Shown: positions 8,281-16,248, numbered from the stretch's first letter. The stretch is 64,000 nt of DNA from Arthrobacter alpinus (GCF_001294625.1 NZ_CP012677.1:3968001-4032000); one strand, 5' to 3'. Notes: generated from the letters alone by a model not told the origin. Translations and numbers: made by a program.

Positions 8281-9393
8281 TCAGTTAGGGTTCGCGGTGG
8301 GAAGGTAGGCTTTCAGGTTTGGTTTGTCGTGGTGATGTGGGTCGGACCGGGCTGGGACGTCGGTGTGATTCCGGGGGAGTGCTGTGGAATGTGGTGGTCT
8401 TCTTTTCGGATCGTGGGCGGCTGTAAGCAGTGCATATACAGCGCTGTCCCTGTTCCGTGCCAGGTCGGCGACGATGCCTTGTTCGAAGAGGGCTAGCACC
8501 CTTGGATTGATGTAAGATTCGCGGGCGACCGTGGGTGTGTTGTGGAGCCATTCCGCGGCGTCGCGAACTGCGGCCGTCATGGCTTGCGGAGAGGAAGCGC
8601 CAGAACGGGATGAGCGGGATAGGGAACACGCTGCAACAACAGTGCCCTGCCACGTGCGGAAGTCCTTGGCGGTGAAGCCGTGCCCGGCGATCTCACCTAG
8701 GTAGGAGTTGATGTCTGTGTCCGAGACCGGTTTCCAGTCCTTGCGTCGTCCCGCGGTGATCGCATAGCAGATCGCGGGTCCCGATGGCGGGGTGCGGGGT
8801 ATGGACGCCATGTATTCGGACAATAGCTTGTCTTTCAACCGCATGTCCCAATCTCCGGCCGATTTGCCGCGGAACACCAAGTGTATGAGATCGGCCTCTG
8901 CGGTGACATGACGCCGCTGCAGTGTGGTGGCGCCAAAAGAACCGTTTTCCATGGCGTACGCAGCCCCTCCCACGCGCAGCCCGGCCCTATCGATAAGCCG
9001 GACGCCAGCGGCCAACGCCCGGCGGCGGCCATCCGTGGTCCGTTGCAGGTCACGTGTGACGGCACGGCGGATAGTTGGTAGCCGTTGGGCAAAGGCCAAA
9101 GAGCGGATGAACTTCTCGCTGTCCCGGATTTCTCGCCATCTTGGATGATAAAGGTACTGCGTCCTCCCGGCCGCGTCGACGCCGGTGGCCTGAATGTGGG
9201 CGTTGGGCTGGGAAGCGATCCAGACATTGCTCCAGGCCGGCGGGACGGCCAGCTGGTGAATGCGCTCCAGCAGCGTTTCGGAGCGGATGCGCCGGCCATT
9301 GGCGGAGATATATGTGAATCCGCGCCCGGCCACCCGCCGGGTGATGCCGCCGGTTCCAGGCTCAATCCGGCGTAAGGGTTCGGCCACGGGCAT
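8281..9393 (-). CDS. DNA topoisomerase IB (poxvirus-like)
   Basis: 370 residues, the normal size for bacterial type IB enzymes. The N-terminal domain contains GRGFTYISANGRRI and VPPAWSNVWIASQPNAHIQATGVDAAGRTQYLYHPRWRE. The catalytic domain has RLIDRAGLRVGG (first active-site Arg) and the attacking tyrosine in ARESYINPRV near residue 294. It nicks one strand through a 3'-phosphotyrosyl link and relaxes supercoils without ATP. The last ~45 residues are a His/Pro-rich tail. Such genes are often found with stress islands in actinobacteria, as here. Confidence 0.92.
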   Translation of the reverse strand: MPVAEPLRRIEPGTGGITRRVAGRGFTYISANGRRIRSETLLERIHQLAVPPAWSNVWIASQPNAHIQATGVDAAGRTQYLYHPRWREIRDSEKFIRSLAFAQRLPTIRRAVTRDLQRTTDGRRRALAAGVRLIDRAGLRVGGAAYAMENGSFGATTLQRRHVTAEADLIHLVFRGKSAGDWDMRLKDKLLSEYMASIPRTPPSGPAICYAITAGRRKDWKPVSDTDINSYLGEIAGHGFTAKDFRTWQGTVVAACSLSRSSRSGASSPQAMTAAVRDAAEWLHNTPTVARESYINPRVLALFEQGIVADLARNRDSAVYALLTAAHDPKRRPPHSTALPRNHTDVPARSDPHHHDKPNLKAYLPTANPN

Positions 9394-9469
9394 TCCTTCC
9401 TAGATTAATTGCAAGCGCGGCCATCCGCCGTGCGGGTGAGCCGTCGCCGATGACTGACGATGGGTATGC

Positions 9470-9946
9470 CTAATCAGCCGGTTCTTGGGGGACTTCCTCG
9501 ACATACGTTTCGCCTTCGGGGCTGGTGTAAATGATGGCGTTCGGTGTTTGTTGGTTCTTCTCCGCTTCGGCTGCACGTTCCGTGGGTGGAGCATCGATTG
9601 CCGAACGTTCGGCATCACCGAACACTGCGCCCAGTCCCTTCGAGTCGGCGGTGACAGCCCCCGGCGGTATGTTCTCTCCGTCCCCGCGGGGGTGTTCTGC
9701 CTCCGGCGATTCGACTTGGTTCAGGGTGGCGAAGGTGTGGGCGCCTTGGTGCAGCCAGCTCACGCGCACACTGGCGGAACCGTCCTCAGACGTGTCGACT
9801 TCGGTCAGTACTTCTGATTCCGGGGCACCCATCTCGAACAACTTGCGCTGGTAGGACGCTGTCAGTTCGACCAGGCTCTCTGGGGTCCATTCACCAGAGC
9901 GCATCCGGACGGAAATCTCCACTGGTTCAGCATGTGATTCTGTCAT
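9470..9946 (-). CDS. Hypothetical acidic protein
   Basis: 158 residues, strongly acidic, with a compact N-terminal half (EISVRMRSGEWTPESLVELTASYQRKLFEMGAPESEVLTEV; SVRVSWLHQGAHTFATLN) and a disordered Pro/Glu-rich second half ending in TPNAIIYTSPEGETYVEEVP. I recognise no family. No signal peptide or membrane segment is present. The ATG has a GAGAGG site upstream. It lies between topoisomerase IB and the Rho-N protein on the same strand, so it is probably part of the stress group. Confidence 0.6.
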   Translation of the reverse strand: MTESHAEPVEISVRMRSGEWTPESLVELTASYQRKLFEMGAPESEVLTEVDTSEDGSASVRVSWLHQGAHTFATLNQVESPEAEHPRGDGENIPPGAVTADSKGLGAVFGDAERSAIDAPPTERAAEAEKNQQTPNAIIYTSPEGETYVEEVPQEPAD

Positions 9947-10008
9947 TTCAACCTCTCAATAGGGAGATATTGGGTTGGGGAATATCTGATTGACGGCGTA
10001 ACGGTGGA

Positions 10009-10308
10009 CTAGGAGTTGCGGAGCGCGTCAATCAGTTCCTGTTTGCGCTTGCAGGAGTATCCCTTCAGACCGATTTCCTTCGCCTTCGCTGTCAACTCGG
10101 CGACCGTCCATTCCTCATAGGAGCCGGCCTTGCCTCCCTTGCGCGCCAGGGCCGAACGCCCCTTCTTGGCGGCGGCATTGGAGATCCTGGCCGCTTTTTC
10201 CTTTGAAGCCCCGTCGCCGCGCAAGTCTTCATACAATCCTGGACCTTTCAGACTCGGACTCTTCTTCAATGGCACTTCACCTATCCGTATTTGCCACTCT
10301 ATCGACAT
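10009..10308 (-). CDS. Small basic protein with Rho N-terminal-like domain
   Basis: 99 residues from the ATG at 10308, after a purine-rich AAAGGG stretch. The frame stays open to 10614 but that part has no recognisable content. Residues ~15-60 are lysine/alanine-rich (SKEKAARISNAAAKKGRSALARKGGK), and the C-terminus YEEWTVAELTAKAKEIGLKGYSCKRKQELIDALRNS is a SAP/Rho-N-type helical motif that binds nucleic acid. Proteins of this shape are common in Arthrobacter relatives. The role is unknown; DNA or RNA binding is inferred. Confidence 0.75.
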   Translation of the reverse strand: MSIEWQIRIGEVPLKKSPSLKGPGLYEDLRGDGASKEKAARISNAAAKKGRSALARKGGKAGSYEEWTVAELTAKAKEIGLKGYSCKRKQELIDALRNS

Positions 10309-11087
10309 CCCCACACCCTTTAGATCATGTCTGGTGAATTTCAACGCTAAAGCCAGTCTCCTGCCGATGCAAGGACGTGTAGAAACCCCGGAGATCCAAA
10401 CACCACACGGGCGAACACTGGGGACGAGCGAAACCGACTGCCAACGTTTGCCGCCACGCTTACCGTGCATGGTCCCGGCGTCAAACCCGGCAGGGGGCAC
10501 AAGGCATCCAAAACGACCTTTGGGCACCCGGTGAGGACGGGTACGCAATGAGGCAGTTCCGAATGCCGCAATGCCGTGGTCTTCCTGACGGCCCTGGGGA
10601 CTCGCCGAGGACAAGCCGAGACTTCCTCAACCGCCATCTGAGGGGAGGAGTTGATTGAGGCCTTGAGATTCGGCTGGGTCATCCCCTCCGGGCGGCTACT
10701 CGTGGCTGCTCTGGCGGCCCCGCTGCCGCGGCCGCTCCCCTTGAAGTAGCCGGGCATTGGTCACCACGGAATCTCTAGTGGGGATGGCTCGATCCCGATA
10801 TAAGGCCGTCCCAAGCCGAACCGGCGCGATAAGTGACATTGGACCTGCGCGGACGCACACACACCGTCTAGCGGGGTACCTATAAGCGTAACGGGTGCTC
10901 CCTCGTGGTGTGATGGACGGTGGGGTAGGTCGGGAGTACTCTTTTGCTCGACAGCAGGTCTGTGGTGATGTCGAGCAGTGGCGTTCGCGGGGTGCTGGTC
11001 GTGCCGGCAGGCCGGGGATTGAGCTTTTTGTGTGGTGGACGGTCGATACGAGGGTCCCGCCTTTTTGGTTCTTCACCGGGAGTTTTC
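10309..11087. other. About 780 bases without a supported gene
   Basis: Several open frames cross this stretch on both strands (longest 10347-10757, minus), but none has a family I recognise and they look like high-GC chance frames. The composition is normal for the window. It separates the stress cluster from the decayed genes that follow. Confidence 0.5.
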
Positions 11088-11425
11088 ATGAGCAGGTGGC
11101 CAGCTGGTGATCGTTCCGGTGGCGGCAATGATGACGCCCCGCCTCTGGTGTGCACGGTGTGTGGCAGCGCCGATGACTTGGTAATCGAGGCGATCGAGTC
11201 CACGAGTCCTGCAATGCCAGATTTTGTTTCCATTGAGTATTCCTGTGCTGCCTGCGAGTGTTTCTACGCCCATGACGCGACCGTCGCGCAGGTCGCCGCC
11301 CTGCTGCCGGAACAGGCCACCGTCCCGGGGGTCCTGCGATTCGGTGACCATTTCCTCCATTGCGGTGAACCGATGGAGGAGATGTTGGGTCCGTTTCCCG
11401 TCACCATACAGAACGGCGGGAAGGC
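11088..11425 (+). pseudogene. Truncated zinc-ribbon-like protein
   Basis: An ATG at 11088, 6 bases after CGGGAG, starts a frame with paired cysteines (VCTVCGSADD, YSCAACECFY) and HFLHCGEPMEEMLG, the look of a small zinc-binding protein. Convincing coding ends near 11400-11425. The same frame then runs open to 12230 only by reading the DUF4396 gene and the selB remnant in a wrong frame. This suggests a deletion that joined the 5' part of this gene to the DUF4396 gene. The function is unknown. A gene caller may report one long chimera here. Confidence 0.55.
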
Positions 11426-11443
11426 ACTCCCCTGCCGATCGCG

Positions 11444-11908
11444 GTGGCCAAAGGCGCGTTGCACTGCGGTTCAGGGTGCACCCTGGGCGACCTGGTGGCC
11501 GAGACCCTCGCCTTCCTCGCCCCGGCCGTTCTCGTCCCGCTCGGCTTCCCCGGCTTCTTCAGAGAGCGGATGTTTGCGGTATGGATTATCGACTTCGTTT
11601 TCGCATTCGTCATCGGCGTGGCCTTCCAATACTTCGCGATCGCCCCGATGCGGAACCTGGGTCTGCGAACGGGGCTGTGGGCTGCGGTCAGGGCCGATGC
11701 CCTCTCCCTCATCTCCTGGTAGGTCGGAATGTACGGATTTATGGCACTGGCCATGTTCGGGATCTATCGACCCTGGCTCGGCCAAATACCCGAGGCGAAC
11801 TCATCGGTGTTCTGGTTCACGATGCAATTCGCGATGGTCGCAGGTTTCGTCACGGACTACCCCACGAACTTGGCCCTCGTGCGCAGCGGCATCAAGGAAC
11901 GGATGTAG
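11444..11908 (+). pseudogene. DUF4396 membrane protein interrupted by an amber codon
   Basis: Starting at a GTG at 11444, the frame gives GALHCGSGCTLGDLVAE, hydrophobic helices and FVFAFVIGVAFQYFAIAPMRNLG, then LSLISW-TAG (11720-11722). The same frame continues after the stop with VGMYGFMALAMFG, FWFTMQFAMVAGFVTDYPTN and RSGIKERM to a TAG at 11906-11908, which is the normal end of this family. Relatives carry glutamine at the TAG position, so a CAG-to-TAG change is likely. Family-like sequence (HHTERREGTPLPIAVAKG) also lies upstream of the GTG, so the native start may be lost. DUF4396 proteins are multi-pass membrane proteins of unknown role. Confidence 0.75.
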
Positions 11909-12056
11909 CCCCGATCCGCCCGACCAGTCGGCACCCGCACGCCCCCGTCAGAAACGGAATCCGCTCCACTCCACGACAAAGCCCACCGGGTACGTGGTAG
12001 CGGAGTTTCCCTTGGTGAGTGGGCATCAGTTCTGTGACGAAGGCTTCCCGCTCAGC

Positions 12057-12557
12057 TCAGTGATTTTGCCCCACCACGACACGGTGGTTGGCATCCAAAC
12101 GTCGTGTCCATACGCGGGAGTCAAGGTATTCAAGCAGGGGAACCACGATACGTCTTGTTGTGTTGAGCGCTTGTTGTGCCTGACTTGTGGTGAAGGGCTG
12201 CTCCAGACGGGTCAGCGTGCGCATTGCTAAGGCCGGCGCTGTGGGCAGGAGAACGATCCCGTCATGCAGCCGCAGCAACCGCCCGGTGCGCTCGGCAGCG
12301 GCCAGTTCACGCGTGCCTAAGCCCAGGGAAGCCAGTTCGTCGGCATCGGGGGCATGGAACACGTCCTCGGTAAGCCTGCGTTCCAACTCGGTGATCGCTG
12401 GCCCGGCGGGACCAAGGAGGTGTGTACTCCCGGCGAGACGGATGTGGCCTCCCTGTTGTTCCAGTCCTGCACCGCGGACGACGGCGGTAGGAAGCTTGTC
12501 ATCGGGGAGTTTGAGCAGGTCCCGCGCCGCTCCTTGAGACAGTCCGGCGTCTAGGGA
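12057..12557 (-). pseudogene. selB: Remnant of selB: C-terminal winged-helix domains only
   Basis: The open frame (~165 codons, no plausible start) matches the end of the selenocysteine-specific elongation factor: GLGTRELAAAERTGRLLRLHDGIVLLP, then QPFTTSQAQQALNTTRRIVVPLLEYLDSRVWTRRLD, the last winged helix that binds the SECIS hairpin. The GTPase domains are absent; a stop at 12558-12560 and unrelated sequence lie upstream. I see no selA, selD or tRNA-Sec in the window. A short ORF from a TTG at 12386 could be called here but would lack most of the protein. Confidence 0.75.
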
Positions 12558-12642
12558 TCATGCGCTTGCCGGGTCTGCAGAGTTTTTAGTTCGCGGCCAG
12601 GCGACGGGAACCTCTTAGCTGACATTATCTAGGTTATCGGTG

Positions 12643-12676
12643 TTCCATAAGCTTTTGTATTCCATAAGGTTATGGA
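12643..12676 (+). promoter_or_regulatory. Likely autoregulatory operator of the toxin-antitoxin pair
   Basis: A perfect palindrome TCCATAA-GG-TTATGGA occupies 12661-12676, with an extra half-site TTCCATAA at 12643-12650. It lies 14 bases before the toxin start. Repeated short inverted arms of this kind are the usual target of ribbon-helix-helix antitoxins. Binding is inferred. Confidence 0.55.
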
Positions 12677-12690
12677 GTACCATATAGAGT

Positions 12691-12965
12691 ATGGCAATCA
12701 AGTTCGCGGCATCGGCAGATAAGCATGGCGTACCTCATGAGGATGCCTGCACGCCATTGCCAATGAGCTGTATTCCGAAGCTAATTTCAGCGATCCCCGG
12801 GTGCCTGGTCGGGGTAAACCAACTTTGTTCATGGGTCCGCCTCGTCAGCTTGGTGGGCCGCTCTTGGAAGTCATGGTGGAGATCGCCCCGCCGCGGGACG
12901 TGTTTATCTTCCACGTGATGGAAGCTCGTCCGAAGATCCTAGAAAGGATGAAAAACAATGACTAA
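12691..12965 (+). pseudogene. BrnT-like toxin gene with a one-base frameshift
   Basis: The ATG at 12691 gives IKFAASADKHGVPHEDAC and then nonsense. From about 12745 the -1 frame gives a coherent continuation, HAIANELYSEANF...TLFMGPPRQLGGPLLEVMVEIAP and FIFHVMEARPKILERM, ending at TAA 12963-12965. Adding one base in the GCCTGCAC stretch restores a ~91-residue protein. The KHG...EDA start and IFHxMEAR end resemble the BrnT/RelE-type toxin layout; this assignment is inferred. The restored stop overlaps the antitoxin start by 8 bases. Confidence 0.65.
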
Positions 12966-13359
12966 GAAAGATGCTTCGGAACTGAACGCCGAAGAGGAAG
13001 CCCGCTACCAGCAGATGGCAGACTGGGCCGAAAATGGGTTGCCCCAGGCAAAGCCCTCTGGCATAGTGCGCCGTGGATCAGAAGCTGCCGCACACGGGCG
13101 GTCCATTCTTCTGGAAGCTGGCATGGATCCGGCCGAGCTGGACCGTCTGATTGGCGGGCGCCCCAACCTGGACCCTGACGCCAAGCCCGGAAAGCACTCG
13201 CCTCATCTGAACCTCCGCGTCACTGAAGATCTCAAGCAGCAGCTCAAGGACCTTGCTGCCGAGCGCCAAATCAATTCCAGCGATTTGGTCAGAGAAATCC
13301 TGACAGCGGGTGTGCATCAGATGCAGCAGTCCCGCAAGCGGGAAAAGCACCCGGCCTGA
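12958..13359 (+). CDS. Ribbon-helix-helix antitoxin
   Basis: 133 residues. The C-terminal part LNLRVTEDLKQQLKDLAAERQINSSDLVREILTAGV is a ribbon-helix-helix DNA-binding domain, and the acidic N-terminal ~75 residues would bind the toxin. An AAAGGATG site precedes the ATG. It overlaps the end of the frameshifted toxin gene, so the pair was translationally coupled. The antitoxin is intact although the toxin appears broken, which is the stable outcome of decay. It could still repress through the palindrome at 12661-12676. Confidence 0.78.
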   Translation: MTKKDASELNAEEEARYQQMADWAENGLPQAKPSGIVRRGSEAAAHGRSILLEAGMDPAELDRLIGGRPNLDPDAKPGKHSPHLNLRVTEDLKQQLKDLAAERQINSSDLVREILTAGVHQMQQSRKREKHPA

Positions 13360-13548
13360 TAAAAACTGCAGCCGCACCAATCGACCGTTAAAGACAGTCC
13401 CCGACAACTGATACCAAAGCCGGCCCATCCTTTCAAAAAAGTTTGGACGTGTGGAGTTCAGCAGTTCGTGGCGGTGCCCTGTGATGGCTCGGTGCCGCAG
13501 TTCTGGGCCCAGCATCGTCTCCCACCCCACCGGATGCAAGGCATTGTC

Positions 13549-13579
13549 CCCAACCAGCCGTTCTTGACGGCTGGTTGGG
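13549..13579. terminator. Perfect 12-bp hairpin
   Basis: Arms 13549-13560 and 13568-13579 pair perfectly around a 7-base loop. It lies in the ~385-base gap between the antitoxin and the helicase-associated-domain gene, where I see no other gene. There is no T-run on either side. Confidence 0.5.
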
Positions 13580-13745
13580 TGCACCTGCGCCAAATATCGG
13601 TGTGAGAATACCGCCATTTATTGCAACGATCCATAGGCGTGGACTGCCGGTGCTGGGGAGCGGCTAGTGGGTGTCCCATTAATGGTTCCTTTGATGGGAC
13701 GAAATGTTGACAATCATTGAGTCTCTAACCGGTGCAACTATTGAT

Positions 13746-14369
13746 TCAGTTACGGCTGCGCCAACCAGGAAGGGCAGCGTCCAAGGCTTCAAGTCTCCAC
13801 TGGCGCAGTGTCTTCTCGGCCCGTCTTTGATGTTGGACGTGTAGCCAGACGCCGAGGGTATGTTCGAGCTCGGTCTGGAACCGCTTGTACCGAGGGAGTT
13901 GGCCCGTGGCAGCGACGTACTCCTTGAGCTGGGCGAGACGTGTGTGCCATTGCTGGTCTAGTTGTTGTTGTCGGGTTTCAATGCTCCACCCGGGCAGGCT
14001 GTCCAGCAGGACCTTTTTGGGTGTAGACAGGGCACCGATTCGGTAGGCGAGTCGTTGCGCGTTGAGCCAGGCGTGGAGGGATTCTTCTTTTTTGTCGCCG
14101 GTGCAGGCTGGGGGCCGGTTGTGTTCGGCATGGAAGGCAGTGACGTCCTTGAGGCGCCGGCGCCATGTTGTGGTGGGGCGATCGGGGTCTCTGGATACAA
14201 ACGATGCGTTATGCCGGTCACGGAGTCCGGGTTGGTAGCCTTCTCGAACTTGAAGGTGTCGATGAACAGTGCTGCGTTTGTGGTGGCACCGGTCGGCTAT
14301 TTCACGCACGGTCAGGCCAGCTTCGTACATCAGGTCCCATTCGGGGTGCCTGGACGTTTCCCACCCTCC
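13746..14369 (-). CDS. Helicase-associated (HA) domain protein with N-terminal HTH
   Basis: About 207 residues. The N-terminus HPEWDLMYEAGLTVREIADRCHHKRSTVHRHLQVR is a helix-turn-helix. Two HA-type tri-helical repeats follow: WRRRLKDVTAFHAEHNRPPACTGDKKEESLHAWLNAQR, and WHTRLAQLKEYVAATGQLPRYKR with LGVWLHVQHQRR. HA repeats usually sit at the end of large helicases; here they stand alone with an HTH, a form repeated in Arthrobacter genomes. The start is uncertain: ATG 14369 fits the conserved part, and a GTG at 14417 is also in frame. The role is unknown, probably DNA binding. Confidence 0.72.
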   Translation of the reverse strand, partial: GGWETSRHPEWDLMYEAGLTVREIADRCHHKRSTVHRHLQVREGYQPGLRDRHNASFVSRDPDRPTTTWRRRLKDVTAFHAEHNRPPACTGDKKEESLHAWLNAQRLAYRIGALSTPKKVLLDSLPGWSIETRQQQLDQQWHTRLAQLKEYVAATGQLPRYKRFQTELEHTLGVWLHVQHQRRAEKTLRQWRLEALDAALPGWRSRN

Positions 14370-14699
14370 CATGTCTGAGACACTAGCCCACAGAGCATCA
14401 GGTGGACCAGAGCGCACATCAAGACTCGGCCACCCTTATTTCGTCTGCCGACCGGGGTGGCAAAGAAGTCGAGCTACGTGTTTGGGGATGTTGGCGCGCG
14501 AACAGTCATGGCCTTCTGTGTACCAAAAATTGGATCCGTGCGCAGATGGTCCCAAGATTTTTGGCATAGCTTGTGGGAAGGTCAAGTTGGGGTCTGGGGA
14601 AGATCTGCCCGGAAATTCTCTAATGATTCTTGGTAGGCCTGGTGCCCACTGTCAGGATAGGTGCCACTGCTTCTCGACGTGACTCGATCTTTCTCTGGC

Positions 14700-15960
14700 G
14701 ACGAATTCATCTGTCCTATTTTTGACTCGTCCATTGAATGGCAGTGGCATCAGCCTGGCCCCTTGCCTTGGCTTGATAAAAGGTTGACCACACCAGCGAT
14801 GGTGCGTGTCTCATTAGAGATCTGCCGGACAAGACTTGAACACCAGATGCGATGCCACCAAATAGCGGCAACGACTGGAAAGCAGGATCACCATCATGGC
14901 CCTTGTGGCAGAACAATACGATTACGTCATCGGTATCGACACGCACTCGCGTATCCACACGTACGCCGTCATCAACACCAACACTGGAGCCAAAATCGGT
15001 GTGAAACATTCCCCGTCACCAAACCCGGGATGAACCGTGCCATCGCCTGGATCCGCAGGAATACCTCCGGGGAGATCTTGGCATCCATTGAGGGAACCAA
15101 CTCCTACGGGTCTTCTATTCGCCGTGCGCTCATTGTTGAGGGAGTGCGCGTAGTGGAGGTGAAGCCGCCAAGGAAGAAGGCACGTCATGGGGTCGGAAAA
15201 TCCGATCCGATCGACGCATTTGCTGCAGCTAGGAGTGTTCTGGGACAAGAGACAGAGTTGCTGCTTCATCCCCGTTGTGACGGAGAACGTGCTGCGATCA
15301 GCGTGCTTTTGGCTGCACGGCGCCGTATCGATCATCAGCGCACCGCAAACCGCAATGCCTTGAATGCCCTGGTGCAATTAGTCGACTTAGGGGTTGATGC
15401 CCGCCATGCGTTGACCGACGCCCAGCTCAAGGAAATCAGTGAGTGGCGCACACGCGAGCATGACAACAAAGACCAGCGGGTCGCCCGGGCCGAGGCTATC
15501 GACCTGGCAAAATCCATCAAGACCAGCAAGGCAAGGCTCAAAGAAATCGAGGCTGAGTTGGTTGACCTTGATGAGAAAATGGCGCCGGGATTGCAGGATC
15601 AATTTGGTATGGGTCCGGTGACCGTCGGGATCATCTTGGCCGCGTATTCACACCAGGGCCGGGTTCGCTCTGAAGCTGCCTTCGCAGCCCTAGCCGTCAC
15701 TTCACCACTCCAAGCATCCTCCGGGAACACCAAACGGTACAGACTTAACCTCGGAGGCGACAGGCAACTGAACATGGCCTTGGACATCATTGCCAAGAAC
15801 CGTATGAGATTCGATGAGAAAACCAAGGCCTACGTCGAGCGACGAACCGCAGAGGGACTGAGCTACCGAGAAATCAAAAGATGCTTGAAACGGTTCCTCG
15901 CCCGATCAATTTTTAGGCAACTCGAAGCACTTGGGGCTTGATTTAATCCATAAAAGGGTC
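14700..15960 (+). mobile_element. IS110-type insertion sequence (ends not resolved)
   Basis: The element holds a DEDD-type transposase gene preceded by about 200 or more bases of non-coding DNA. IS110 elements lack terminal inverted repeats and make no obvious target duplication, so the ends cannot be set by eye. The non-coding left part (roughly 14700-14895) is where IS110-group elements encode their bridge RNA. The right end should lie shortly after 15941. It sits 200 bases from tRNA-Ser(CGA). Confidence 0.55.
14896..15941 (+). pseudogene. IS110 family transposase with frameshift
   Basis: The ATG at 14896 gives VAEQYDYVIGIDTHSRIHTYAVI, the RuvC-like start with its first Asp, but runs to a stop at 15031-15033. 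The rest is one frame away and continues from about 15010: FPVTKPGMNRAIAWIRR, ASIEGTNSYGSSIRRAL, KSDPIDAFAAARS, then the C-terminal serine domain FGMGPVTVGIILAAYSHQGRVRSEAAFAALAVTSPLQASSGN. One missing base in the ACATTCCCC stretch explains it. All other motifs are present, so the damage looks recent. It is about 345 residues when repaired, slightly short of the usual ~400. Confidence 0.85.
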
Positions 15961-16129
15961 AAAAAAGACAGCGGTATCAAACCCGGGACGGTTTAGTCTG
16001 CCCTCGTTCCGTGTCGAGGCTTGGCAACAAGATGAAATGTGAATGCAGCACGGGGACATTGTGTGGAACTTGACTATGATGCTTTCAAAGTCTGCACCAT
16101 AAGTGCACCACAACATCCCAGAAATGACG

Positions 16130-16155
16130 AAAACCCCCGGTAAACCGGGGGTTTT
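16130..16155 (-). terminator. Intrinsic terminator of tRNA-Ser(CGA)
   Basis: A 12-bp perfect stem (16130-16141 with 16144-16155) has CCCCCGG/CCGGGGG at its core and A/T tracts at the base. It lies directly downstream of the minus-strand tRNA. Confidence 0.75.
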
Positions 16156-16158
16156 CAT

Positions 16159-16248
16159 TGGCGGTGACGGTGGGATTTGAACCCACGTCAGGCTCTCACC
16201 TGAACAACATTTCGAGTGTTGCACCTTCGGCCGCTCGGACACGTCACC
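16159..16248 (-). tRNA. tRNA-Ser (anticodon CGA)
   Basis: Read on the minus strand it has the acceptor pair GGTGACG/CGTCACC, an anticodon loop CTCGAAA within stem CAACA/TGTTG, a long variable arm and a GTTCAAATC T-loop. A discriminator G (16162) is followed by an encoded CCA (16161-16159). The long variable arm and CGA anticodon make it serine. Its 3' end faces the accessory region at 1-16 kb. Confidence 0.95.

Noticed and set aside
10347..10757. Minus-strand frame of 136 codons in the 10.3-11.1 kb gap
   Set aside because: No motif, no convincing start site and atypical composition for a protein; left as unassigned DNA.
10944..12230. A single 428-residue gene
   Set aside because: Only about the part from 11088 to 11425 looks coding; beyond that it reads DUF4396 and the selB remnant in wrong frames or on the wrong strand.
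13078..13617. Minus-strand frame of 179 codons
   Set aside because: Half of it is antisense to the antitoxin and the remainder spans a hairpin; no family match.
15943..16242. Minus-strand frame of 99 codons
   Set aside because: It starts inside tRNA-Ser(CGA) and crosses its terminator, a common false call next to tRNAs.
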